Shown: positions 53,712 to 63,060 of the stretch, piece after piece | Layout: every line of letters begins with the position of its first letter | Numbering within the stretch: the stretch's first letter is position 1 | NCBI GenBank assembly: GCA_016705325.1 | Contig: JADIYJ010000003.1 | Coordinates: forward strand, 186,001 to 250,000 | Source: Pseudomonadota bacterium | Lineage (GTDB): Bacteria; Pseudomonadota; Gammaproteobacteria; Steroidobacterales; Steroidobacteraceae | DNA: 64,000 bases | Direction of reading: 5' to 3' | Translations under genes and position numbers: made by a program | The notes under the pieces: model-generated | What the model was told of the DNA's origin: nothing | Seen by the model: only the letters and a program-made list of their open reading frames with translations | Databases searched by the model: none

Positions 53712-55718
53712 ATGGACGATGCCCCGGTGAGCCTGCCGCCGGCAGCGGCACGGCCGCATGATAGCTGGAGACCGGACGTCGAAGGGCTGCGTGGGGTCGC
53801 GGCGATCCTCGTGGTGCTCTACCACTCCAGAATGGGCGTGTTTCACGGCGGGTTTACCGGCGTCGATATTTTCTTCGTCGTTTCCGGATTCGTAATCACG
53901 CGACAGGTTGTGCTCGCGCTCGACAGAGGACACTTCAGCCTCGAATGGTTCCTGCACCGCCGCGTCCGCCGGCTGTTGCCGGCGGCGACCCTGATGGTCG
54001 CGGTGACGCTGTTCATCGGGAACCTGGTGCTGCTTCCCACGGACCTGGTCAATCTGGCGGATTCGGCCATTGCCGTGCTGGCCTGGGTCGGTAACTTATA
54101 CTTCTGGCGCCAGCACAGCTATTTTGCGGATTCCGGACCCGAACTGCCTTTGCTGCACATGTGGTCGCTCGGTGTAGAGGCGCAGTTCTATCTCCTCTTT
54201 CCCTTTCTGCTGCTCGCGGTGCTGCGCTGGTCGCCACGGCATGCAGTGAGTTTAGTGGGTGCCGTTGCGGCTACATCACTCGCGCTGTCGATCTGGGGGA
54301 CGCACCAGCATCCAGGAGCCTCGTTCTATCAATTGCCGACGCGACTGTGGGAGTTTCTGGTCGGCGCCTTGATCGTGCTGCGGGGTCAAGATGCCGCCGT
54401 TTCGAGCAGAGTACGGAAGGGTCTCGCATTCCTCGGCGCAGCCGCGATGCTGGTCGGCGCAATCTGCCTGTCGCCACAGACGCCGTATCCGGGGATTGCT
54501 GCCGTGTTGCCTGTGCTCGCAACAGCGTTGGTACTGTCGTTCGCTCCTGGGACTCCTGTCGGCAGGCTATTGAGTCTACCGAAGATTGTCGCGATTGGGG
54601 CTGCCTCGTATTCGCTCTACCTTTGGCACTGGCCTGTGCTGGTGCTTATGCGCTATCGATTCGGGGCAGATCCGGGGCCGGTGCTCGTGGCTTTCGCATT
54701 CCTTGCGATCGCCCTGCTGACGTACCTGTCCTGGCGTTTCATCGAGACACCCTATCGCGACAGTGCGCCTTTAGGCCGTTCCTACCGGATGAGCGTTGTT
54801 CTCTTCGCTGCCGTGGCGTGCGCGGTCGTGTCGGTCCTGCTCATCGGCCTCGACGGCCGGCCCGGGCGAATTCCGCCGGCAGCGCTTGTCCTCGATGCGC
54901 AACGCACATTGCATGGGTCGGGGGACGACCATTGCCACGCGGGTCCGCCGCAGGTCGTCAGCATCGACGAACTCTGTCGCTCTGATTCGGCAGGCGCGGT
55001 GCGTGACCGTGTGCTGGTATGGGGCGACAGTCACGCACACGCGATCGTTCCGGTGCTGTCGGCAATGGCGGCGGAACACGGCAAGGAATTGTGGCAGGCG
55101 ACCTATAGCAGCTGCCCGCCGCTGCTCGGCGTCGATGTCGCGAGAATGGCTGGATCGCATCATTGTCGTGAATTTAACGATATGGTACTGCGTGCCGTGC
55201 GCCAGTTCGACATTCGCAGTGTGGTTCTGTCGTCGTATTGGTCAGCATACTTATGGGATCCAGCGCTCAACCCGGTCGATCGCTGGCTCGATCCTTACAG
55301 CAGCCGCGATGCGCTGGGCAGTGGGCATGCCGCCGCGAACCGACGCAATTTCGAGAACGCCCTGGCGCGTACGGTAGCGGCGCTGCAAGCCGCTGGCGCC
55401 GAGGTGCTGGTCTTGCGCGAAGTGCCGACGCAGCAGGAGTTCGTGCCCGTAGCACTCGCGCGAGCCGTCATCGATGGTCAGGATGTTTCACGTGTGGCCA
55501 CGACGTTGGCGAAGCATGTAGCCCGTTCCGGTCCGGCTGATTCGATTGTCAGCCGCTCCGTCACGCCCGACCGGCTCATGGACCCCGCTGCGGTCCTCTG
55601 TTCAGCAGGGCGTTGTCCGGCCAGTCTTGACGGACAATCGCTTTATATCGACGCACACCACTTGTCGGCGGCCGGAGCTGGAATGCTGCGGGCGGGTCTT
55701 GAAGCCGCATTCAAGTAG
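53712..55718 (+). CDS. OafA/YrhL-type acyltransferase with C-terminal SGNH domain
   Basis: This 668-residue protein combines an integral-membrane acyltransferase-3 domain with a periplasmic SGNH hydrolase-like domain. The first part has about ten helices, starting RPDVEGLRGVAAILVVLYHS, FTGVDIFFVVSGFVI and HMWSLGVEAQFYLLFP. The second shows WGDSHAHAI at about residue 435 and YIDAHHLSAAGAGML near the end, giving the catalytic Ser and the Asp-x-x-His pair. This two-part form O-acetylates surface polysaccharides. The acceptor is probably the polymer of this locus. Confidence 0.92.
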   Translation: MDDAPVSLPPAAARPHDSWRPDVEGLRGVAAILVVLYHSRMGVFHGGFTGVDIFFVVSGFVITRQVVLALDRGHFSLEWFLHRRVRRLLPAATLMVAVTLFIGNLVLLPTDLVNLADSAIAVLAWVGNLYFWRQHSYFADSGPELPLLHMWSLGVEAQFYLLFPFLLLAVLRWSPRHAVSLVGAVAATSLALSIWGTHQHPGASFYQLPTRLWEFLVGALIVLRGQDAAVSSRVRKGLAFLGAAAMLVGAICLSPQTPYPGIAAVLPVLATALVLSFAPGTPVGRLLSLPKIVAIGAASYSLYLWHWPVLVLMRYRFGADPGPVLVAFAFLAIALLTYLSWRFIETPYRDSAPLGRSYRMSVVLFAAVACAVVSVLLIGLDGRPGRIPPAALVLDAQRTLHGSGDDHCHAGPPQVVSIDELCRSDSAGAVRDRVLVWGDSHAHAIVPVLSAMAAEHGKELWQATYSSCPPLLGVDVARMAGSHHCREFNDMVLRAVRQFDIRSVVLSSYWSAYLWDPALNPVDRWLDPYSSRDALGSGHAAANRRNFENALARTVAALQAAGAEVLVLREVPTQQEFVPVALARAVIDGQDVSRVATTLAKHVARSGPADSIVSRSVTPDRLMDPAAVLCSAGRCPASLDGQSLYIDAHHLSAAGAGMLRAGLEAAFK

Positions 55719-55943
55719 CGACGAGCCAATTCGATTGATCGCTGTTCCGGTTCTTTGGATACGGGTATAGGTGGATTTCAGGCCCGGTAAGGAATTTGGT
55801 GATGTCCGTAGAGTTCAGCAACGCCGAAATCTAACCGTTAGGTTGTTCCTAGAAACCCAAGCGCTTCATCATTGACACGTTCCGGCCATGGCCGGGGCGT
55901 CTAGAACGTAGGCTATTTCCGTCTGATCGTATCTGAGGAAAGC
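55719..55943. other. Intergenic gap with a 14-bp palindrome
   Basis: The 225-bp gap contains TTGACA at 55872-55877, without a matching -10 at normal spacing, and a perfect palindrome CCGGCCATGGCCGG at 55882-55895. GC content drops relative to the upstream genes. Confidence 0.4.
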
Positions 55944-57055
55944 ATGAGCAACTTGAAGCAGAACGTCGAAGAAATTGTGGGATTGCTTCGATGTGTATCG
56001 TGTGGAGGCACGCATTTGGAGATGAGGCGGTCTGACCCGTTGCCGGCCGAGTGGAGCAAGCTGAAATTTGCTCTGGCGGAGCAGCATTTGTGCTGCCCTC
56101 ATGCGGGGCGCGATTCCCAGTCAGTGAGGACGGCATTCCGATTCTATGGACCGACATGATCAAAGGCATGCTTCTTTCGGCAGGGTCCGCGCACAAACAA
56201 CAGAAGGGTGACGAGTTCGCGGCGGTCTATTCAAACATCACCAGCTATGACCGAATTTCAGATGACTACGCTGCCAATTGGCGAAAGAGCGGCGACCTGA
56301 TAGAGCGCTTGAGAGTGGCCGCCCGCCGACTGTTGAGTTCCGAACGCAACAAGAACAGCGTGCGCCACCTCGATGTGGGTTGTGGGCCTGGCCATGTCAT
56401 TGAGTGGCTAAAGCCACTGAGCCTCACTTCTGTCGGCTTGGACGTGAGTCTGAACAACTTGCGCAATGCACGCAAAGGCACTGGTGCCCACGTTGTCCTT
56501 GGCGATGCCACGAACATGCCTTTCAAGGATAAGGCTTTCGAGCTCGTCACCGGGTCCGCGATTCTTCATCACATCTATGACTGGCAGATGGCTATCGTAG
56601 AGTCGTGCCGGGTTTGCTCACCAGAAGGAGGGGTTGTCTACGATTCAGAACCCACGGTGGAAAGCCTTGACCTCAGTCCCATTGCCCGAGCTGTTTTCGA
56701 AGCACGCTGGCCCGTGTACAAACTGTTGTCATATTTCCTTCCGAGCAAGCGGCATTTTCGGAATGCCCAACTTGCAAAACAGTACTACTACTCGGCGGAG
56801 GTCCACAATCAGCCGGGAAGGGGCATCTCAATAAAAGAGGTTGAAGCGTCTTTTGGCCGCGGTGGATTTAACCCAGAGATATTTCTGTCGCCAAGTATCC
56901 AGCTGACTTCACGAGAGCAGATTGGTGCTCGCGAAGCTGGTTGGAAACGCATCGTCCTGCAAGTATTGAGCGGCCATGACCCGCGCGCTGCGAAGTATGG
57001 GAGTTTCACAGTGCTGGCACGCCCGGTATCTATAACTGAGCCGACCGGTAAATAG
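55944..57055 (+). pseudogene. SAM methyltransferase with Trm112-like zinc ribbon, frameshifted
   Basis: The first frame (ATG 55944, behind GAGGAAAGC) gives a zinc-ribbon start, LLRCVSCGGTHLEM. The second continues PSCGARFPVSEDGIPILW and then a class I methyltransferase (VRHLDVGCGPGHVIEWLKPL, GDATNMPFKDKAFELVTGSA, LHHIYDWQMAIVESC) to 57055. They join if one C is added to the CCC run near 56096, which restores HLCCPSCGARFPV. Codon use is visibly less GC-rich than in the rest of the window, suggesting transfer. Its place after the polysaccharide locus and next to IS elements fits an acquired surface-modification gene. The substrate is unknown. Confidence 0.75.
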
Positions 57056-57066
57056 TGCGTAGTTTG

Positions 57067-57382
57067 TCACGCGGCATAGCGAACATGCGTCTCTTGGAAG
57101 AGACTCCGTATGACCTGCGGTTGCCGCTGGCGGCGACGCAGGTGAGAGCGAACATCGGCCATCATTTCGATGCGGTTGCTGGGGCGGCTCTTCCCCAGGC
57201 CATTGGTCTTGACGTCCTGGTTGAGCAACTGATCCGGATTGAGCTCCGGGCAATATCCGGGCAGGCGGATCAGGCACAATCGCTCCTCGTTGGCGCTGAG
57301 GAACTTCTTGGCTGCGACCGAGCGATGCACCGGGTGACCATCGACGATCAGATAGAGCTTGCCCGGCGCGTGCTTGATCAGG
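57067..57382 (-). pseudogene. IS630-family transposase, C-terminal fragment
   Basis: The minus strand encodes KLYLIVDGHPVHRSVAAKKF and LIRLPGYCPELNPDQLLNQD, the DDE-domain end of IS630-type transposases, finishing at TGA 57067. Its N-terminal part is absent: the coding sequence stops at 57383, where IS66 left-end sequence begins. It is thus a relic split by a later insertion. Confidence 0.85.
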
Positions 57383-57563
57383 GTAAGCGATTGAGTAACC
57401 GCACGCTGCCGGGAGTGCGGCGGATCTGACATACCGACCGGGTTTGCAGGAGGAGGTCGGCATGTTGAAGCGTAAGCGATTGAGTAACCGCACGCTGCCG
57501 GGAGTGCGGCGGATCTGATGACATACCGACCGGGTTTGCAGGAGGAGGTCGGCATGTTGAAGC
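57383..57563. repeat. Tandem duplication of an IS66 left end (89 and 92 bp)
   Basis: Two consecutive copies start with GTAAGCGATTGAGTAACC at 57383 and 57472. Each runs through the GGAGGAGG ribosome-binding site to ATGTTGAAGC. They differ by three bases (an ATG missing in copy 1). GTAAGCG is the usual terminal sequence of IS66-family elements, so these are two left ends in a row; only the second leads into tnpA. Confidence 0.9.
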
Positions 57564-57901
57564 GAGCAGAACGGGCGGCGCGTGGCAGCGATTGGCGCGA
57601 GCGTCTGGCGGGGTGGCGGGTTGCGGGCGGCTCACTGGCGGCCTACGCCCGTGCCCACGGCTGGAAGGCGGACGATGCGTATCGATGGCGGCGAATCCTG
57701 CGCCGTGAGGCGGCGCGAACCGAGCCGGTGCCGCCGCGCTTTGCGCGCATCGCGGTGCGGGCCGAGGCGGTGATCGAGGCGCGGCGAGCGACACCAGTGC
57801 GGATGCGCCTGGCGCTGGCGAACGGCCGGCATGCCGAGTTCGAGATCGCCGATGCCGGCGAGCTGGTGGCGATCGTGTGCGCGCTGGAGTGCGCGGCGTG
57901 A
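57554..57901 (+). CDS. tnpA: IS66-family accessory protein TnpA
   Basis: This 115-residue protein begins MLKRAERAARGSDWRERLAG and continues SLAAYARAHGWKADDAYRWR, a helix-turn-helix of the IS66 TnpA type, with a C-terminal strand region (RLALANGRHAEFEIADAGEL). ATG 57554 sits six bases after GGAGGAGG. Its stop overlaps the tnpB start. It is thought to assist the TnpC transposase. Confidence 0.88.
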   Translation: MLKRAERAARGSDWRERLAGWRVAGGSLAAYARAHGWKADDAYRWRRILRREAARTEPVPPRFARIAVRAEAVIEARRATPVRMRLALANGRHAEFEIADAGELVAIVCALECAA

Positions 57902-58254
57902 TGCGACCGGGGCCGGAGGTCGCGGTGTACCTGTGCGCGGCACCGGTCGACATGCGTCGTCAGGCGAACGGGTTGGCGCTGCTGGTCGAACAGGGTCTGC
58001 AGCGCGACGTGTTTGCGCCGGCGCTGTATTGCTTCACGAACCGCAGGCGCGACCGGGTGAAGATCGTGTACTGGGAGCGCAACGGTCTGTGCCTGTGGAG
58101 CAAGCGGCTGGAGGGCCGGGACCGGTTCATCTGGCCGAGCGAGTCGCTCGGTGAGACGGTGTCGATGACGGGGCGGGAGTTGAACGCGCTGCTCGATGGT
58201 TTTGACGTCGTGCGCCGCGGGCATCGTGATCTCGACCTTCGCCGCGTTGGCTGA
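57901..58254 (+). CDS. tnpB: IS66-family accessory protein TnpB
   Basis: This 117-residue protein has the conserved IS66 Orf2 pattern: VYLCAAPVDMRRQANGLALL, ALYCFTNRRRDRVKIVYWER and NGLCLWSKRLEGRDRFIWP. ATG 57901 overlaps the tnpA stop. It is intact and required with TnpA and TnpC for IS66 transposition; it is unrelated to the IS200/IS605 protein also called TnpB. Confidence 0.92.
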   Translation: MRPGPEVAVYLCAAPVDMRRQANGLALLVEQGLQRDVFAPALYCFTNRRRDRVKIVYWERNGLCLWSKRLEGRDRFIWPSESLGETVSMTGRELNALLDGFDVVRRGHRDLDLRRVG

Positions 58255-58324
58255 GGTGCTCGGGAAGCTATAAATACAGGCATTTGCACGCACATCGTGC
58301 GATCCGACATGCGACAATGTGTGC

Positions 58325-59650
58325 ATGCTGGAGCGCACCCCCATGGCATCGAACGACCCGCACAGTGCGCTCGTTCGTGCCGCGCTGCTCGAGGAAGCGA
58401 ACGCCGCGCTGCGCGCGGATCTGACCCGCCGTGACGAGTTGCTCGCGCAACGCGAGCACCTGCTCAGGAGCGCGAGCAGCGGATCAAGCTGCTCGAAGAA
58501 GCGCTGCGGGTGCTGAGGGCGGACCGCTGGGGCGCGAGCCGCGAGAAGCTCGGCGAAGCGCCCGGTCAGGGCGGGCTGTTCAACGAGGTCGAGGCGCTCG
58601 TGGAGCTGGCGGAGGCGCTCGATACCGCGCCCGCGCTCACGGCCACGCCGCTGCGCGAGACGAGGCCGGTCAAGGGTAAGCCCGGCCGCAAGGCCATTGC
58701 CGGTCACCTGCCACGGATCGAGATCCGTCACGAGTTGCCCGAGTCCGAGCGCACCTGTGGCTGTGGCACTCCGCTGACGGAGATCGCACCCGAGGTCAGT
58801 GAGCAGATCGACTATGCGCCGGCGAGGGTGCAGGTGCTGCGGCACTTGCGCGCGAAGTATGTCTGTCCCGGCTGCGAGCAGTGCGTGAAGACCGCGCCCG
58901 TGGCGCCGCAGCTGCTGCCGAAGACCAACGCCGCCCCGGGACTGCTCGCAGCTGGTCACGGCCAAGTATGTCGACAGCCTGCCGTTGCATCGCCAGGAAC
59001 GGATCTTCGCCCGCCACGGCATCCACCTGCCGCGGGCGACCCAGGCGGCGTGGATGATCGGACTGCTCACGCCGCTGACCCCGCTGCTGAACCTGATGGA
59101 CGAGCGGATCCGCGAGTCGGGCTACGTGCGCATCGACGAGACGCCGCTGCAGGTGCTGAGGAGCGAGCGGGCGGCGAGTACAGAGCACTGGATGTGGGTG
59201 CGGGTGGCCGGTGCGCCGGGGCAGCGGCTGATCCTGTTTGACTACGACGCGAGTCGGGGCGGGGCGGTCGCCGAACGGCTGCTCGAGGGGTGTGAGGGTT
59301 ACGTGCAGAGCGATGGCTATGGCGCCTACGACGGCGTCGCCGCCAAACTCACGCTCACGCACGTGGGCTGCATGGCCCATGCGCGACGGCGGTTCTTCGA
59401 GGCGATCAAGGCGCTGCCATGCGCCGAGCAGAAGAGTGCGACCGCGGCCCACGAGGCGGTGCGGCGCATCGATGCGCTGTACACCATCGAGCGGGAGACG
59501 AAGGCCCTCGAAGCGGACCAACGGCAGCGGGTCCGTAACGAACAGGTCCGCCCGCAGCTCGCCGCCCTGCACGCCTGGGCCGAGGCTCTGGTGCGGCAGA
59601 CGCTGCCGTCCGGCAAGCTCGGCGAGGCGCTCGGCTACCTGCTGACGCAC
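58325..59650 (+). pseudogene. tnpC: IS66 transposase TnpC, two frameshifts and truncated
   Basis: Three frames in succession encode an IS66 DDE transposase: the N-terminal leucine-zipper region to about 58467, the zinc-finger domain (RTCGCGTPLTEIAPEVSEQI, YVCPGCEQCVKTAP) to about 58948, and the catalytic domain (VRIDETPLQVL, GYVQSDGYGAYDGVAAKL) to 59650. One base is missing at AGGAG near 58467 and two near 58948, judging by the intact homologue at the right edge of the window. The C-terminal part with the third catalytic acid is replaced by the recombinase element. It is dead. Confidence 0.9.
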
Positions 59651-59731
59651 TATGCCGAACGCCAGATTATGCCGAGTCCAGCGTCGATGACCTGATTTTG
59701 TCGCTGATTTGCTCATCGTCCATTCGGCATA
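59646..59731. repeat. Left end of the RIT-type element, with recombinase-site-like motifs
   Basis: The outer inverted repeat contains TATGCCGAA at 59651-59659 and TATGCCGAG at 59668-59676, starting 17 bp apart. The inverted TTCGGCATA is at 59723-59731. The right end mirrors this, with the inner copy 21 bp further away. Confidence 0.85.
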
Positions 59732-59773
59732 GTTTTCTGTCTTCTCCCAGCACTTCGCTGCGAAGGAGAAGAC

Positions 59774-61019
59774 ATGACTACGAGTGCCTATTTCTCTCCG
59801 GCTCGTCCTACGATCCTGCGTCGTCTGCACGAAGGACCGTTGGGGCCATACATTGATGAGTACGCGGCTCGACTCGTGGAACAAGGTCTCGGCCAGAGTA
59901 CCGGGAAGCGCACGCTTCGTCTCATCGCTGATCTCAGTCGATGGCTTGAACGCAAAGGTCTCGCTGTTGATGACGTGAACGAAGCGACTCTGGAGCGGTA
60001 TCGGCGATTTCGCGCACGCACGTGGCCGATGAGATTTGGCGACCCGATAGCGCTGCGCAGATTTCTCGACCGGATGAGGGATCTCGATATCTGTGCATCG
60101 CCACTCCTCGCCCCACTGAGCCCGCGTGCACAAGTACAGGACGATTTCAACCGCTATCTGTCGCAGGACATCGGTCTGTCGTCGCGGACACTGGAGCACT
60201 ATGCGCAGCTGCTCGATCGGTTCCTGCAGGAACAGGTAGGCCCGGATGGACCGCACTGGTCGGCGTTGACCGGCGCACAGGTTCTCCGATTCTTCCGCCG
60301 CTGTGCCCGAAGGCGCAGTCCTGCGTATCTGCAGCGCCTTCGCACGGCGCTGCGCGCGTTCCTGCGCTATTTGCAGTACCGCGGAGAGATTCAGATCGAT
60401 CTGGGTGGCTGCATTCCCGCCGTAGCGCGCTGGCGACTGGCGGTTCTGCCGAAGTATCTCTCCGCCACAGACGTGCGGCGTCTGCTGGGCAGCTGCGATC
60501 GTTGCACCGCAGTCGGCAGACGGGACTACGCGATCCTGCTCATGCTCGCACGCCTCGGGTTGCGCGCCATCGAGGCCGCCACCCTCGGCCTGGATGACAT
60601 CGATTGGCAAGCGGGCCAGCTGACCCCTTCACGCCAAAGGAGGCGAGCGGGCTTTGATGCCGCTGCCGGCAGAGGTGGGGAAGGCCATCTGCGATTATTT
60701 GCAACACGGTCGGCCTCCTTCCTCGAGCCGGCGTGTCTTTCTGCGGCACAACGCTCCGCACGTCGGTTTCGCCAAGTCCAGCTGCATCTCTTCCATCGTG
60801 AAGATCGCCATGGAGCGCGCCGGCCTCGACCCGCCTTACAAAGGCGCGCATGTGCTTCGTCATACGCTCGCCACACAGATGCTCAACCACGGCGCGTCAC
60901 TGCAGGAGATCGGACAGGTACTGCGTCATCGGCGCCCCGATACCACCCTGATATATGCGAAGGTGGATCTACCTGCCTTGCGTTCGGTGGCGTTGCCCTG
61001 GCTGGAGGGTGCGCGATGA
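59774..61019 (+). pseudogene. RIT tyrosine recombinase A, one frameshift
   Basis: The first recombinase of the trio (about 414 codons when joined) has an N-terminal SAM-like DNA-binding region (RLVEQGLGQSTGKRTLRLIA) and catalytic domain motifs LARLGLRAIEAATLGLDDID (first Arg), HVLRHTLATQMLNHGAS (His-x-x-Arg) and DTTLIYAKVD (Tyr). The frame breaks at about 60625 in a run of four C. With three C it reads QLTLHAKGGERALMPLPAEV without interruption. Its stop overlaps the ATG of the second recombinase. Confidence 0.88.
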
Positions 61020-61947
61020 ACACGCTGCAAAGTGCTTTGCGGGATTACGTGATGCTGCGCCGCGCGCTGGGATTCAAGTTCCGCGAGCAGGAGCAGAGCC
61101 TCACGCAGTTCGTCTCCTTCCTGAACGCGCGGGGCGCCCGCTGCATTACGACGCCACTGGCGCTCGAGTGGGCGGTTCAGCCTGCACAGGCCAAGCCGGC
61201 CCGGTGGGCGCAACGGCTGAGCTATATCCGCGGGTTCGCACGCCATCTGCAAGCCGAGTATCCCGATACCCAACCGCCGTCGACACAGCTGATTCCAGCT
61301 CGCTTCATGCGTGCCAAGCCCTATCTGTACACCGAGGAAGAGATCGGACGGCTCATGGCAGCTGCCAAAGAACTCTCCCCGGTAACAGATTGCCGGGTCT
61401 TTCCTACTACTGCCTGTTCGGACTGCTCGCGGTCACTGGGCTGCGCATCGGAGAAGCGCTGGCGCTCAGGCGCGACGACGTCGATCTCGACAACGGCGTG
61501 CTGACCATTCGCGGAACCAAATTCGGCAAGTCCCGACTGGTGCCGCTACATCTTTCCACCCAGCGCATGCTCAGACGCTACGCCCGGCAGCGCGATGCCT
61601 GGATCGGCGGACCCCGCAGTCCCTATTTCCTGGTCGCGAAAGAAGGCGGACGCCTGTGGGGGCCGACCGTTCGCGTGGCTTTCTATGATCTCTCGCGTCA
61701 GATCGGGCTGCGAGGTCAGAGCGATCGCACCGGACCGCGTCTGCACGATTTTCGTCATCGATTCGCCGTCGAGACGCTGCTGCGCTGGTATCGGGGTGGG
61801 CAGAACATTGAGACGCATCTGCCGGCTCTCAGCACGTATCTCGGCCATTGCAGCGTTCAGAACACGTACTGGTATCTGTCCGCCTGTCCCCAGCTGATGG
61901 GCGCCGCCGCGCAGCGCCTCGAGAAGCGCTGGGAGGTGCGCTCATGA
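61016..61947 (+). pseudogene. RIT tyrosine recombinase B, one frameshift
   Basis: The second recombinase starts MNTLQSALRDYVMLRRALGF. It changes frame at about 61381, where one G is missing (restored LSPGNRLPGLSYYCLFGLL). It continues with VTGLRIGEALALRRDDVDL, RLHDFRHRFAVETLL and TYLGHCSVQNTYWYL, giving Arg, His-x-x-Arg, Gly-His and Tyr of the family. It overlaps both neighbours by four bases (ATGA), which is characteristic of RIT operons. Confidence 0.88.
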
Positions 61948-62942
61948 ACTCCACGACGGTGTTCGCGACATTGCTCGAGCGCTTCTTCATCGAACGCCTG
62001 CGGCAACAACGTCATGCCAGCGCCCACACCATCGCCCCCTACCGAGACACCTTCCGCCTACTGTTCGAGTTCGCACAAAAAACACTCGGCAAACCACCTT
62101 GCAGCCTCGATCTGCCGGATCTCGATGTCAGTCTTATCGGCGCTTTCCTCAACGACCTCGAACAGCAGCGCAACAACGGCGCCCGTACCCGTAATCTGCG
62201 TCTCACCGCCATCCGTTCGTTTTGCCATTTCGCCTGCCTGTATGAGCCCGCGCGTTGCGCTCACTTTCAACGCATCCTCGCCATTCCACGCAAGCACCAT
62301 CTTCGGCGCGAGGTGAGCTTTCTGACCCGTACGGAGATCGAGGCACTCGTGGCTGCCCCGGACCGCAGCACCTGGCTCGGCCGGCGCGACCACGCGCTGT
62401 TGCTTCTGGCCCTGCAGACGGGTCTGCGACTTTCGGAGCTGATCAGCCTGCGGCGCGAAGCCCTCACCCTCGACACCAGCCCGCACGTGCGCTGCATCGG
62501 CAAGGGACGGAAGGAACGCTGCACGCCCCTCACCAAGCAAACCGTTGCGGTGCTGAAAGCCTGGTTGAAAGGGCCATCGCCCAAGAGCACCGACGTACTT
62601 TTCCCCACATGGGAAGGTGAGCCGCTCAGCGCGGATGCCATTCAACATCTGCTGCGGAAGTACATCGACAAGATCCGGCGAAGCTGCGCTTCTCTCAAAC
62701 ACAAACGCGTCTCGCCTCATGTCCTTCGTCACAGTGCCGCGATGGAACTGCTGCACGCGGGTGTCGATTCCACGGTCATCGCGCTGTGGCTCGGACATGA
62801 GTCGGTCGAAACTACTCAGGTCTACATCCACGCCCATCTGGCTTTGAAAGAGGCGGCACTCGCGAAAACGAGTCCGCTCGACACCAAGCCGGGGCGCTTC
62901 AAGGCCGGCGATCGATTGCTGCAGTTCTTGGGCACGTTGTAA
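61944..62942 (+). CDS. RIT tyrosine recombinase C
   Basis: The third recombinase, 332 residues, is intact. The core-binding domain (HASAHTIAPYRDTFRLLFEF) is followed by catalytic residues in LQTGLRLSELISLRRE (Arg), GKGRKERCTPL (Lys-bearing hairpin), SPHVLRHSAAMELLHAG (His-x-x-Arg), IALWLGHESVETTQVYIH (His and the Tyr nucleophile). Its stop is just inside the right end of the element. Confidence 0.93.
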   Translation: MNSTTVFATLLERFFIERLRQQRHASAHTIAPYRDTFRLLFEFAQKTLGKPPCSLDLPDLDVSLIGAFLNDLEQQRNNGARTRNLRLTAIRSFCHFACLYEPARCAHFQRILAIPRKHHLRREVSFLTRTEIEALVAAPDRSTWLGRRDHALLLLALQTGLRLSELISLRREALTLDTSPHVRCIGKGRKERCTPLTKQTVAVLKAWLKGPSPKSTDVLFPTWEGEPLSADAIQHLLRKYIDKIRRSCASLKHKRVSPHVLRHSAAMELLHAGVDSTVIALWLGHESVETTQVYIHAHLALKEAALAKTSPLDTKPGRFKAGDRLLQFLGTL

Positions 62943-62953
62943 TGACACTGACT

Positions 62954-63060
62954 ATGCCGAATGGCTGCGGACCGGCTACGACGAGAAACCCTCGAGATCA
63001 CGCCTCGACCACTCGTTGCCGACCACGCATTCGGCATAATCTGGCGTTCGGCATAGTGCG
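62954..63060. repeat. Right end of the RIT-type element
   Basis: The end mirrors the left one: TATGCCGAA at 62954-62962, then TTCGGCATA at 63030-63038 and 63047-63055, the last two again 17 bp apart. Positions 63031-63060 are the perfect inverted copy of 59646-59675. The interval 62943-63030 codes for nothing recognised. Confidence 0.85.

Larger units (their letters stand above)
57472..59650 (+). mobile_element. IS66-family insertion sequence, decayed and truncated
   Basis: A left end (GTAAGCG at 57472) is followed by tnpA, tnpB and tnpC in the normal IS66 order and direction. tnpC carries two frameshifts and is cut at about codon HY by the recombinase element starting at 59646. No right end is present in this orientation, so the element cannot move on its own. 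Confidence 0.9.
59646..63060 (+). mobile_element. Recombinase-in-trio (RIT-type) element
   Basis: Three overlapping tyrosine-recombinase genes in one direction are enclosed by 30-bp perfect inverted repeats (59646-59675 and 63031-63060), with no passenger gene. This is the layout of RIT elements. Each end also carries an inner, inverted copy of TATGCCGAA. It interrupts IS66 tnpC on its left; on its right it abuts another IS66 tnpC in the opposite direction. Two of the three recombinase genes have single-base frameshifts, so the copy is probably inactive. Confidence 0.85.

Noticed and set aside
57554..58254. TnpB here as an RNA-guided nuclease (IS200/IS605 type)
   Set aside because: The 117-residue protein is the IS66 Orf2 accessory protein; it has no RuvC or zinc-finger nuclease motifs.
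58796..60610. Minus-strand frame spanning the IS66/RIT junction
   Set aside because: It crosses two unrelated elements on the antisense strand and shows no domain.
59774..62942. Integron or phage integrase module
   Set aside because: Three overlapping tyrosine recombinases with no attI, gene cassettes or phage genes fit a RIT-type element better.
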